Source: Flaviramulus basaltis
GTDB lineage: Bacteria; Bacteroidota; Bacteroidia; Flavobacteriales; Flavobacteriaceae
NCBI RefSeq assembly: GCF_900114265.1
Contig: NZ_FPKV01000002.1
Coordinates: forward strand, 372,001-436,000
DNA length: 64,000 bases
Direction: 5' to 3'
Below are positions 20,570-28,401 of the stretch, one piece after another. A program made the translations under genes and the position numbers. Numbering within the stretch: position 1 is the stretch's first letter; the number at the start of each line of letters is the position of its first letter. Under the pieces are notes generated by a model that was not told the DNA's origin, did not search any database, and saw only the letters and a program-made list of their open reading frames with translations.

Positions 20570-20740
20570 TTGGACGAAATTATTAACATTATTTTCTCTC
20601 TAGTTGAAGGTTTTTTTGAGTTTAAATCTCCAAAAGAAAAAATTTCTAAAAAGATAAAAAGAATTTTAATTGGAACTTTATTATTTATATTATGTTTTTC
20701 AACATTAATACTATACATAGTTCTTAGCAATAAACCTTAA
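20570..20740 (+). CDS. Very small membrane protein, TTG start
   Basis: 56 aa from a TTG at 20570 to TAA at 20740. It has an acidic and aromatic start (DEIINIIFSLVEGFFEF), a lysine-rich middle (KSPKEKISKKIKR) and one transmembrane helix (ILIGTLLFILCFSTLILYIV). It fills the gap between the zinc-ribbon protein and the SpoU methyltransferase almost exactly, on the same strand, and its codon use is like its neighbours. No ATG is available. Function unknown. Confidence 0.55.
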   Translation: MDEIINIIFSLVEGFFEFKSPKEKISKKIKRILIGTLLFILCFSTLILYIVLSNKP

Positions 20741-20745
20741 ATCAA

Positions 20746-21243
20746 TTGCAACTTACACACTATACTTCCCATTTCAAAAAACAAAAATTTCCAATTATAT
20801 TGGTTTGCGATAATGTAACTAACACCCCTAACATTGGTAGTTTATTTAGAATTTGTGACGCTTTTGGCATTGAAAAATTAATTCTCTGTGGAGATGTTTC
20901 TCTAGGTAGAAAAATCACAAAAACGTCAAGAGCGACTGAAAAATTTGTGGATTATGAAATACTAGAATCTGCTTTAAGCGTAGTTGAAAATCTTAAAAAT
21001 GAAGACTATCAAATTATTTCATTAGAAATTACAGATACAAGCAAACCAATTCATACTATAAAATTTTCAAAAGAAAAACCTATTGTATTAGTCATTGGTG
21101 ATGAAAATTTTGGAGTTAAAGAAGCTATTTTAAAAATATCTGATACCATTATTCATATTGATATGTTTGGTCAAAATAGTAGTATGAATGTAGTACAAGC
21201 GACCAATATTGCCTTATATGAAATGACAAAACAACTTTTATAA
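20746..21243 (+). CDS. SpoU/TrmH family RNA 2'-O-methyltransferase
   Basis: 165 aa, the catalytic SPOUT domain only. Diagnostic motifs: CDNVTNTPNIGSLFRICDAFGI (motif 1 with the N and R), VIGDENFGVKE (motif 2) and DMFGQNSSMNVVQATNIALYE (motif 3, SLNV-type). The family 2'-O-methylates ribose in tRNA or rRNA; the exact nucleotide cannot be read from sequence. The TTG start at 20746 is chosen because it yields QLTHYTSHFKKQKFPI, which matches the family's usual beginning; no ATG lies upstream after the previous stop. Confidence 0.88.
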   Translation: MQLTHYTSHFKKQKFPIILVCDNVTNTPNIGSLFRICDAFGIEKLILCGDVSLGRKITKTSRATEKFVDYEILESALSVVENLKNEDYQIISLEITDTSKPIHTIKFSKEKPIVLVIGDENFGVKEAILKISDTIIHIDMFGQNSSMNVVQATNIALYEMTKQLL

Positions 21244-21298
21244 CGTTATTTTTGAGAAGGAACTTTACAATCTATTAATGTTTTATTATTGTTTATGA

Positions 21299-21332
21299 GA
21301 TTGGTTCACCAAGTTCGCAATGACGATAAATA
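21299..21332. repeat. Half copy of a dispersed intergenic repeat (TTCGCAATGACG end)
   Basis: GAGATTGGTTCACCAAGTTCGCAATGACG resembles the arms of the element at 59691-59811 (GTCATTGCGAAG... and inverse). It lies in the 105-bp gap before the AI-2E-type permease. Only one arm is present, so it looks like a remnant. Confidence 0.4.
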
Positions 21333-21348
21333 ATATTATATTTACTAA

Positions 21349-22437
21349 ATGAATTCCAACACTATTTCAAAAGGTATTTTAAGAGCTATAGCTATTATTT
21401 TGGGTATAGCTTTAGTTTTATGGTTTTTATACCAAATACAATCTGTTATTGTATACATAGCTATTGCTGCCGTAATTTCTTTAATAGGAAGACCTGTTGT
21501 TTTGTTTCTTGAACGACGATTAAAATTCAATAATACTATAGCTGTTATAGTCACCATGGTATTGCTTTTAGGCTTATTTACAGGCTTAATGGGTTTATTT
21601 GTTCCTTTAGTAATAAAACAAGGTCAAAACTTATCATTGCTTAACATTGACGAATTACAAGGAAATGTTGAAAACTTATACAGTGAAATTTTAACCTATT
21701 TTGATTTACATCAAATAGATGTAGAGCAATCTTTAAAAGACTCTAAGCTGCTTTCAAAAATAGATTTCTCTTTAATTCCTGATTTTTTAAATTCAATAAT
21801 TAGCGGTTTAGGTAGTTTTAGTATTGGCTTATTTTCTGTGCTTTTTATATCCTTTTTCTTTTTAAAGGACAGCAGATTATTTGAAAGCGGCTTAATGACT
21901 TTCATTCCAGAAAACAAAGAATCTCGTTGGAAAAAGTCATCAACAAAAATTAAAGATTTACTATCACGTTATTTTGTTGGGCTCATTGTTCAAATCTTAA
22001 TTCTTTTTATAATCTACACCATTGGCTTACTCATAATTGGTGTTGATAACGCTATTGTAATTGCCTTTTTATGTGCTTTACTAAATCTTATTCCATACGT
22101 TGGTCCTTTAGTTGGTGCTTTTCTAATGTTAACACTAACTATGACAAGTAATTTAGGGGAAAGTTTTAGCGATGTTATTTTACCAAAAACATTCTGGGTA
22201 TTTATTGTATTTTTAATTGGTCAATTAATTGATAATTTTGGAAGTCAACCTATTATATTTTCAAAAAGCGTTAAATCGCATCCTCTTGAAATTTTCTTAA
22301 TTATTTTAATCACTGGTATTTTATTTGGAGTTGTTGGATTAATCATTGCAGTGCCAGCTTACACGGCTATAAAAGTGATTTTAAAAGAGTTTTTATCTGA
22401 AAATAAAATTGTAAAAAAACTTACCAAAGACTTATAG
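21349..22437 (+). CDS. AI-2E transporter family (UPF0118/PerM-like) membrane protein
   Basis: 362 aa with about eight hydrophobic segments. Family marks: the early pair of helices (AIAIILGIALVLWFLYQIQSV / IVYIAIAAVISLIGRPVV), a soluble loop at about 90-150, FFLKDSRLFE after the central helix, and LCALLNLIPYVGPLVGAFLM plus the C-terminal DNFGSQPIIFSKSVKSHPLEIF. Family proteins export small molecules or act as Na+/H+ or metabolite efflux permeases; the AI-2 role is shown only for TqsA and is not implied here. It is followed 8 bp later by the THUMP-like methyltransferase. Confidence 0.87.
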   Translation: MNSNTISKGILRAIAIILGIALVLWFLYQIQSVIVYIAIAAVISLIGRPVVLFLERRLKFNNTIAVIVTMVLLLGLFTGLMGLFVPLVIKQGQNLSLLNIDELQGNVENLYSEILTYFDLHQIDVEQSLKDSKLLSKIDFSLIPDFLNSIISGLGSFSIGLFSVLFISFFFLKDSRLFESGLMTFIPENKESRWKKSSTKIKDLLSRYFVGLIVQILILFIIYTIGLLIIGVDNAIVIAFLCALLNLIPYVGPLVGAFLMLTLTMTSNLGESFSDVILPKTFWVFIVFLIGQLIDNFGSQPIIFSKSVKSHPLEIFLIILITGILFGVVGLIIAVPAYTAIKVILKEFLSENKIVKKLTKDL

Positions 22438-22445
22438 TTTTCAAC

Positions 22446-23624
22446 TTGAATACAAATATTCTAAATACTGAAATTCAAGCGTTTATTAATGATAACTTAA
22501 ACGCTAATATCACTTCCTTGCTACTAAAAGGAACCTCTTTTTCTACTGTTGAAACTAAAGATATTATTGAACAAATTGAAGCCAAAAAACGTTGCGAAAA
22601 AAAATTACCAACTTGGTTTACAAGTAAAAAAATATACTACCCCAATAAATTAAATATTGAGCAAACATCTTCAGAAATTACTGCTGAACATAAATCACAA
22701 TTAATTAATGGTGAATCAATTATAGACTTAACTGGTGGTTTTGGTGTCGATTGTTATTACTTTTCTAAACACTTTAAAACAGTTAAACATTGTGAGATAA
22801 ATGAAGTATTATCAAACATTGTTAACCATAATTACAATCAGCTAAATGTTAAAAACATAATCACTTTAAAAACTGATGGTATTGAATACTTAAAAGATAT
22901 TGAAAAGAAATACGATTGGATTTATATAGATCCTTCAAGGCGTCATGATAGTAAGGGTAAAGTCTTTTTTCTAAATGATTGTTTGCCAAATGTTCCAGAA
23001 AATTTAGAACTACTTTTTAAGCATTCTAAAAATATCATAATAAAAACATCACCTCTACTTGATATATCTGTTGGTATTGGCGAATTAAAACAAGTTAAAA
23101 CCATACATGTAGTTGCTGTAAATAATGAAGTTAAAGAATTGCTTTGGGTTCTAGAACATGAATTTACAGGTAATGTACAAATAGAAACTGTAAATCTAAA
23201 AAAGGAGGATAAAGAGAGTTTTACTTTTTCTTTAAAAAGCGAAAAAACCTGCGAATCAAAATATAGTCAACCACTCACCTATCTGTATGAACCAAATGCT
23301 ACTATTTTAAAAGCTGGTGGATTCAATTCAATAAGTAATCAACTAGATATTTTTAAACTTCACAAACATTCTCATTTATATACTAGCAACAATTTAATAG
23401 ATTTCCCAGGAAGGTGTTTTAAAATTGAGAAAGTAATTCCTTATAATAAAAAAGAGCTAAAAAAATCTGCTATTAATAAAGCCAATATTACCACACGTAA
23501 TTTCCCTGAAACCGTTCAACAAATTAGAAAAAAACTAAATATAAAAGATGGTGGAAACACTTATTTGTTTTTTACTACTAATCATCAGAATCAAAAAATT
23601 ATAATACAAACAAATAAGCTTTAA
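22446..23624 (+). CDS. THUMP-like domain class I SAM-dependent methyltransferase
   Basis: 392 aa. The N-terminal ~80 residues are helical (LPTWFTSKKIYYPNKLNIEQTSS). A Rossmann methyltransferase core follows with motif I DLTGGFGVDCYYFSKHF (about 97-113), CEINEVLSNIVNHN, and motif IV IYIDPSRRH, like RNA N2-guanine methyltransferases. The C-terminal ~90 residues form the THUMP-like wing (FPGRCFKIEKVIPYNKKELKK). Substrate unknown, likely RNA. Start is TTG at 22446; no in-frame ATG closer to the family start. Confidence 0.85.
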   Translation: MNTNILNTEIQAFINDNLNANITSLLLKGTSFSTVETKDIIEQIEAKKRCEKKLPTWFTSKKIYYPNKLNIEQTSSEITAEHKSQLINGESIIDLTGGFGVDCYYFSKHFKTVKHCEINEVLSNIVNHNYNQLNVKNIITLKTDGIEYLKDIEKKYDWIYIDPSRRHDSKGKVFFLNDCLPNVPENLELLFKHSKNIIIKTSPLLDISVGIGELKQVKTIHVVAVNNEVKELLWVLEHEFTGNVQIETVNLKKEDKESFTFSLKSEKTCESKYSQPLTYLYEPNATILKAGGFNSISNQLDIFKLHKHSHLYTSNNLIDFPGRCFKIEKVIPYNKKELKKSAINKANITTRNFPETVQQIRKKLNIKDGGNTYLFFTTNHQNQKIIIQTNKL

Positions 23625-23699
23625 AATTTCATTAGAGTTTCAATTCGTTTTAAATAAGCACACATTTATTATAAGCTTTATTTAACTTTAACTTCTCTT

Positions 23700-24983
23700 A
23701 TGAAGAAAGTTATCTACTTTGCAATAATCTTACTATTAGCCTTTCTAATAGCAACATATATATCATTAAATAATAGCGAAAAGGAAAAGGCTCTTTCTAT
23801 CTTAATTAATATTGATAATGTTGACAGTTTCAACTTTAAAAAGCATGATTCTGTTCTAGTTGCTGCTAGTTTTCTCTATAATTCAAATGATTTCAAAAAT
23901 ATTATGCAAGGAGAGCATTATAGAAAAGCATGGGCTGCACCTATAAAAGTGCCTATTGTTTTTTTAGACACACTTTTTGGTGGCTCAAAAATTATTGATA
24001 TTGGAGGTGGTAAACAAACAAAATCCTTAAAATTAGAAACAGAAAATGGAACCATTTATACCTTAAGAAGTATAAATAAAAATCCAAATCCGTTAATTCC
24101 AAGCGCTGTTAAATCTCTAGGTCTTGAAAACATAATTATTGATGGCATTTCTGCTCAACATCCTTATGCAGCAATTCCTGTTGCTCATTTAGCACAATCT
24201 GTTGGGCTATTGCATACACATCCAAAAATAGTTTTTCTTCCTAAGCAATCGTCATTAGGTAAGTATAATGATGTGTTTGGTAATAAAATATTTTTGCTTG
24301 AATATGAAACTAAGGGTAAAGTTAATTGGACAAAGTACTCAAATGTTCTTAAAATTCTAGATACCGATGGATTAATAGAGCTTAAAAACAAAGAAAAAAC
24401 CCGATTGACTATAGATAAAGAATTACTAATAAAAAATAGGCTTTTTGATTTAATTATTGGAGATTGGGATAGACATGCTAAACAATGGGGTTGGGTAATA
24501 ATAGATGAAGACAGTAAACTAAAGGCAATACCCTTAGCTGGAGATAGAGATAATGCTTATTTTAATATGGAAGGCATTATTCCTTCAATAATATCTAATC
24601 CAAATATGGTTAAAGAGTTACGTTCTTTTGAAAAAGATATCAATAATATGTCTGGTTTGGTACAACCTTTTGATAGGTATTTTTTAATTAACACAAATGA
24701 AGATCTTTTTATAAAACAAGCTTACCTTTTAAAAACGCAATTATCAGATAAACTTATTGATGAAGCATTAAATACATGGCCTAAAAATATTCTAGAATTA
24801 GATGGTAAGGAAATAAAAAATAAAATGATTAACAGAAGAAATAATATAGTGGCATATGCTAAAAACTTCAAAAAAACTATAGATAAAGAAGGGTATCTTA
24901 AAGAATGGCCACTTAAAGGTTGTGAGGATCTTGAATTACAAGAAAGCCTAAAGATTTGTTTTGAATGCTTAGAACAGCAATAA
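23700..24983 (+). CDS. Exported kinase-fold-like protein related to N-terminal region of Bacteroidetes metallophosphoesterase/BamA-type proteins
   Basis: 427 aa with an N-terminal membrane anchor (about 4-22, no lipobox). Motifs EHYRKAWAAPIKVPIVFLDT, GGGKQTKSLKLE, YTLRSINKNP and QHPYAAIPVAHLAQSVGLLHTHPKIVFLP recall a region seen beside metallophosphoesterase and surface-antigen domains in larger Bacteroidetes proteins. The part FDLIIGDWDRHAKQWGW (D255, D257, H259) followed by PLAGDRDNAYF (D282, D284, N285) looks like the catalytic loop and metal-binding aspartate of HipA/Fam20/CotH-type kinases. Active or pseudokinase cannot be told. No obvious partner gene nearby. Family and fold assignment are inference from motifs. 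Confidence 0.6.
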   Translation: MKKVIYFAIILLLAFLIATYISLNNSEKEKALSILINIDNVDSFNFKKHDSVLVAASFLYNSNDFKNIMQGEHYRKAWAAPIKVPIVFLDTLFGGSKIIDIGGGKQTKSLKLETENGTIYTLRSINKNPNPLIPSAVKSLGLENIIIDGISAQHPYAAIPVAHLAQSVGLLHTHPKIVFLPKQSSLGKYNDVFGNKIFLLEYETKGKVNWTKYSNVLKILDTDGLIELKNKEKTRLTIDKELLIKNRLFDLIIGDWDRHAKQWGWVIIDEDSKLKAIPLAGDRDNAYFNMEGIIPSIISNPNMVKELRSFEKDINNMSGLVQPFDRYFLINTNEDLFIKQAYLLKTQLSDKLIDEALNTWPKNILELDGKEIKNKMINRRNNIVAYAKNFKKTIDKEGYLKEWPLKGCEDLELQESLKICFECLEQQ

Positions 24984-25002
24984 ATACAAGCAAAAATTAT
25001 CT

Positions 25003-25039
25003 AAAAACAAAAAAGCCTCACTATTTCTAGTGAAGCTTT
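25003..25039 (-). terminator. Terminator downstream of tRNA-Arg
   Basis: A 12-bp stem with one mismatch (25012-25023 with 25028-25039, loop 4 bases). Read on the minus strand it follows the tRNA 3' end by 3 bp and is followed by T-rich sequence (complement of AAAAACAAAAAA). It also lies 20 bp after the kinase-like gene on the plus strand. Confidence 0.6.
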
Positions 25040-25042
25040 AAG

Positions 25043-25116
25043 TGAGCCCTGAAGGATTCGAACCTTCGACCGCCTCCTTAGAAGGGAGGTGCTCTATCCA
25101 GCTGAGCTAAGAGCCC
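25043..25116 (-). tRNA. tRNA-Arg(UCU)
   Basis: 74 nt cloverleaf on the minus strand. Acceptor arms GGGCTCT and AGGGCTC (25110-25116 with 25044-25050) with discriminator A at 25043, D arm GCTC/GAGC, anticodon stem CCTCC/GGAGG with loop CTTCTAA giving anticodon UCU (AGA codons), T arm GAAGG-TTCGAAT-CCTTC. CCA is not encoded, as usual for this group. The codon read is the main arginine codon in this AT-rich DNA. No integrase or attachment-site duplication is visible nearby. Confidence 0.96.
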
Positions 25117-25145
25117 TCAAGAAAACATTTTCGTTTTCCGGTGTG

Positions 25146-25177
25146 CAAATATAAAATTAACTATATATCTAACCAAA
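25146..25177 (-). promoter_or_regulatory. Promoter of tRNA-Arg
   Basis: On the minus strand TTTG (25177-25174), a 20-bp spacer, and a perfect TAnnTTTG box TATATTTG (25153-25146), 29 bp before the tRNA 5' end. This is the best match to the Bacteroidetes housekeeping promoter in the window. The rest of the 24984-25358 gap holds no coding frame. Confidence 0.7.
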
Positions 25178-25358
25178 AGAAATCTTTAATAAATTTCATT
25201 AGTTTTATTTATTAATCCTAACAAATTTATATTTAATGATTTATAATCACAAACAACCTCAATAAACACAAGTTATTAACCACACAAAAACTATACAAAA
25301 CCTCTCTGAATAGTTATTTTTATTATATTTAACAACACTACAACTAATTATAAATGCA

Positions 25359-28172
25359 TTGAAACTAATAAAATTAATATTTCTATTTGCTCTTTTTTGT
25401 GTGATATCAAAATTGCAAGCTCAAGAGAGACCACCAATTCAGGATTATTTACCTAACGAATATGGTGCAGAGAACCAAAATTGGTCTATTTCCCAATCTG
25501 AAGATAAAAATATTTATGTAGCAAATAATAAGGGCTTATTAGAATTTAATGGTGCAAAATGGACAGTATATCCTTCTCCCAATAAAACAATTATAAGATC
25601 TGTAAAAGTAATTGGTAATTTAATATATACTGGTAGTTTTAGAGAATTTGGTTATTGGTCTAGTAATAATTTAGGTATACTTAATTATTACTCTTTATCA
25701 CAAAAACTAAATATTCCCTTTTTAGAAGACGAAGAATTATGGAATATTGTTGCTATAGATGATTGGGTTTTGTTTCAATCTTTAAATAGAATCTACATTT
25801 ACAATATAAGTAACGAAAGTTATTCTATTATAGATTCAAAAACTATTATATATAAGATTTTCAAGGTAAATGAAAGTATTTATTTTCAAAAAATAAATGA
25901 TGGTGTTTACGAAATTATTAATGGTAAAGCGCAACTAGTTTCTAATGATAAAATACTAAAAGAAAATTTATTAGTAAATACATTTATTCGAGATAATAAA
26001 TTACTTTTTCTTACGGAGGACAACGGGTTCTATATCTTCAATAATCAAAAATTAGAAAAATGGAATATTCCAGCAGACAAAGAACTTTCTAAACTTAGAA
26101 TTTATAGTAGCAAGCGTTTAAAAGATGAAAGTTTTTTACTAGGTAGTATATCTGATGGTGTTTTACAACTTTCTTCTACAGGTGAAATTATCCATAAGCT
26201 AAATCAAAACACAGGACTTAGTAATAATACGGTATTATCTGTTTTTGAAGATGTTGAGAATAACATATGGTTAGGTTTAGAAAATGGAATTAACTGCATA
26301 AATATAAAATCGCCTTTAAGTATTTTTAATGATAAAGAAGGCAAAGTAGGCGCTGTAAATACTTCCATTTTACATGAAGGCATTTTATATATTGGCACAA
26401 ACCAAGGCTTATTTTATAAAAAATATAATACTGAAAATAGCTATACTTTTATTGAAGGAACAGAAGGTGCGGTATGGTGCCTAAATAAAATAAATAATGA
26501 GTTGTTTTGCGGACATAACTCAGGAACTTTTTTAATAAATAAAGGCAACGCTGATTTAATTGTTGATGTTCAAGGAACTTGGAATATTAAAACTATTGAG
26601 GGTAATGATAATTTATTACTTCAGGGTAATTATTCAGGATTACATGTTTTAGAAAACAAAAATGGAAATTGGCAATTAAGAAATAAAATTCAAGGCTTTG
26701 ATATTTCTAGTCGTTACTTTGAGATGCTTTCAAAAAATGATGTATTTGTAAGTCATGAATATAAAGGTGTTTTTAAAATAACCTTAAATGATGAATTTAC
26801 TAAAGCCATCGTTGTAGAAAAAGAAACATCAGTTGAAAAAGGTTTAAAAACAAGTTTAGTTAAATATCAAAATAATATTTTGTATTCTCACAAGACCGGT
26901 GTTTATAAATATGATAACTTAAAAAATACTTTTGTAAGAGATTCCGTGTATAGCAAATTATTTAGTAAAGACGAATATTCCTCCGGAAAGCTTATTGTAG
27001 ATGAAGAAACTAACAAGGTTTGGGCAACATCATTACATGGTTTAAGTTATTTATCACCCAGAAAGTTAAGTAATGTACCTAAAGTTAGTAGAATATCAAT
27101 ACCTAGCAATTCTAGAAATGATGTTTCAGGATATGAAAATATAACCTATCTCGATAATAATAATTATTTATATGGTAATTCAAAAGGTTATATAAAAATA
27201 GATTTAGACAAAATTATTCAAAAACCATTTAATATTGTTTTAACACAAATAACCAATAGTAAGTTTAAAAATCAAGATTCAATTGTTCTCCTTGATAAAT
27301 CTATAAAAGGAGATTTTGTATACACAAAAAACAACGTAGAGTTTAGCTTTAGTGTTCCAGAATACGAAAAATATGCGATACCAGAATATCAATATAAATT
27401 AGAAGGAATTTATGATAATTGGAGTCAATTATCTACCAATTCTCAAGAGTTATTTGAAAACTTGCCATATGGAGATTACACTTTTAAAGTAAGAGCCCAA
27501 ATTGGTGATGCAAACTCTAGTAATGTTGAGAGTTATAATTTTACAATTGGAAGACCTTGGTATTTATCAAATAGCATGATTGCTACATATATTGCGCTAA
27601 TTTTATTATTCTCACTAATTATGCATAATATTTATAAGCGCTATTATAGAAAACAACAAGAAACAGTATTGCTAAAAAAACAACGCCAATTAGAGTTAAA
27701 AGAACTTGAAAACAAGGAGCAACTTACACGTTTTAACAATGATAAATTAAGACAAGATATAGATAACAAAAATAGAGAGCTTGGAATTTCTACAATGAGT
27801 TTAATAAAGAAAAACGAATTTCTAAATAGCATAAAAAAAGAGCTTCAAAATGCTAAGGACAATAAAAATATAAGTAACGTTATTAAAATAATAGACAGAA
27901 ATTTAAATAATACAGATGATTGGCATCTTTTTGAGGAAGCATTCAATAATGCAGATAAAGACTTTTTAAAAAGAGTAAAATCCCTACATCCAGAATTAAC
28001 TCCAAATGATTTAAGGCTCTGTGCATATTTGAGATTAAATCTATCATCTAAAGAAATAGCACCACTACTAAATATATCTTCTAGAAGTGTAGAAGTTAAA
28101 CGCTACAGGCTTAGAAAAAAAATGGATTTAGAACATGAATCTAGCTTAACAGATTATATTTTGGAAATATAA
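25359..28172 (+). CDS. Membrane-spanning ligand sensor with LuxR-type HTH output (PUL regulator)
   Basis: 937 aa. Signal peptide (LFALFCVISKLQAQ); a long periplasmic beta-propeller region of Reg_prop-like repeats (about 25-640; VFEDVENNIWLGLENGINCI is the clearest); a triple-tyrosine (Y_Y_Y) Ig-like domain at about 660-735 (YQYKLEGIYDNWSQL, LPYGDYTFKVRAQIG); one transmembrane helix at about 747-765; a charged coiled coil (KKQRQLELKELENKEQL); and a C-terminal LuxR-like HTH (LTPNDLRLCAYLRLNLSSKEIAPLLNISSRSVEVKR split over about 880-925). There is no histidine kinase, unlike hybrid two-component PUL regulators. Start is TTG at 25359 because it gives a good signal peptide. It precedes susC by 229 bp on the same strand, so it most likely senses glucan breakdown products and controls the locus. 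Confidence 0.86.
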   Translation: MKLIKLIFLFALFCVISKLQAQERPPIQDYLPNEYGAENQNWSISQSEDKNIYVANNKGLLEFNGAKWTVYPSPNKTIIRSVKVIGNLIYTGSFREFGYWSSNNLGILNYYSLSQKLNIPFLEDEELWNIVAIDDWVLFQSLNRIYIYNISNESYSIIDSKTIIYKIFKVNESIYFQKINDGVYEIINGKAQLVSNDKILKENLLVNTFIRDNKLLFLTEDNGFYIFNNQKLEKWNIPADKELSKLRIYSSKRLKDESFLLGSISDGVLQLSSTGEIIHKLNQNTGLSNNTVLSVFEDVENNIWLGLENGINCINIKSPLSIFNDKEGKVGAVNTSILHEGILYIGTNQGLFYKKYNTENSYTFIEGTEGAVWCLNKINNELFCGHNSGTFLINKGNADLIVDVQGTWNIKTIEGNDNLLLQGNYSGLHVLENKNGNWQLRNKIQGFDISSRYFEMLSKNDVFVSHEYKGVFKITLNDEFTKAIVVEKETSVEKGLKTSLVKYQNNILYSHKTGVYKYDNLKNTFVRDSVYSKLFSKDEYSSGKLIVDEETNKVWATSLHGLSYLSPRKLSNVPKVSRISIPSNSRNDVSGYENITYLDNNNYLYGNSKGYIKIDLDKIIQKPFNIVLTQITNSKFKNQDSIVLLDKSIKGDFVYTKNNVEFSFSVPEYEKYAIPEYQYKLEGIYDNWSQLSTNSQELFENLPYGDYTFKVRAQIGDANSSNVESYNFTIGRPWYLSNSMIATYIALILLFSLIMHNIYKRYYRKQQETVLLKKQRQLELKELENKEQLTRFNNDKLRQDIDNKNRELGISTMSLIKKNEFLNSIKKELQNAKDNKNISNVIKIIDRNLNNTDDWHLFEEAFNNADKDFLKRVKSLHPELTPNDLRLCAYLRLNLSSKEIAPLLNISSRSVEVKRYRLRKKMDLEHESSLTDYILEI

Positions 28173-28328
28173 TAGCACTACAAAAGCATTTTTTACCTAT
28201 ACAACACCACAACATTATAGCAAATACAAATCTATTTGATTAAAAATCAGAATACCTTTTACGCTTATAACACTAGTAGTAATTGATATTTTGATATTAA
28301 AACATGCGTTTTTTTGCTATGTATGTTT

Positions 28329-28359
28329 TTTGTTGCGGTAAAATTTATCAATACTTCAA
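28329..28359 (+). promoter_or_regulatory. Weak candidate promoter for susC
   Basis: TTTG (28329-28332), a 19-bp spacer, then TACTTCAA (28352-28359), a partial match to TAnnTTTG, 42 bp before the susC ATG. Spacing is right but the -7 box is poor, as might be expected at an activator-dependent promoter. Nothing else recognisable lies in 28173-28401. Confidence 0.3.
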
Positions 28360-28401
28360 TCTCTTTGTATAATTTTAATTCAAACTAAAACTAAACAATT
28401 T

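Noticed and set aside
21349-22437. Quorum-sensing autoinducer-2 export system
   Set aside because: The family name is historical; no luxS, lsr or other autoinducer-2 gene is nearby.
25043-25116. tRNA-Arg considered as an attachment site of a genomic island
   Set aside because: No integrase, no repeated tRNA 3' end and no change in gene character around it.
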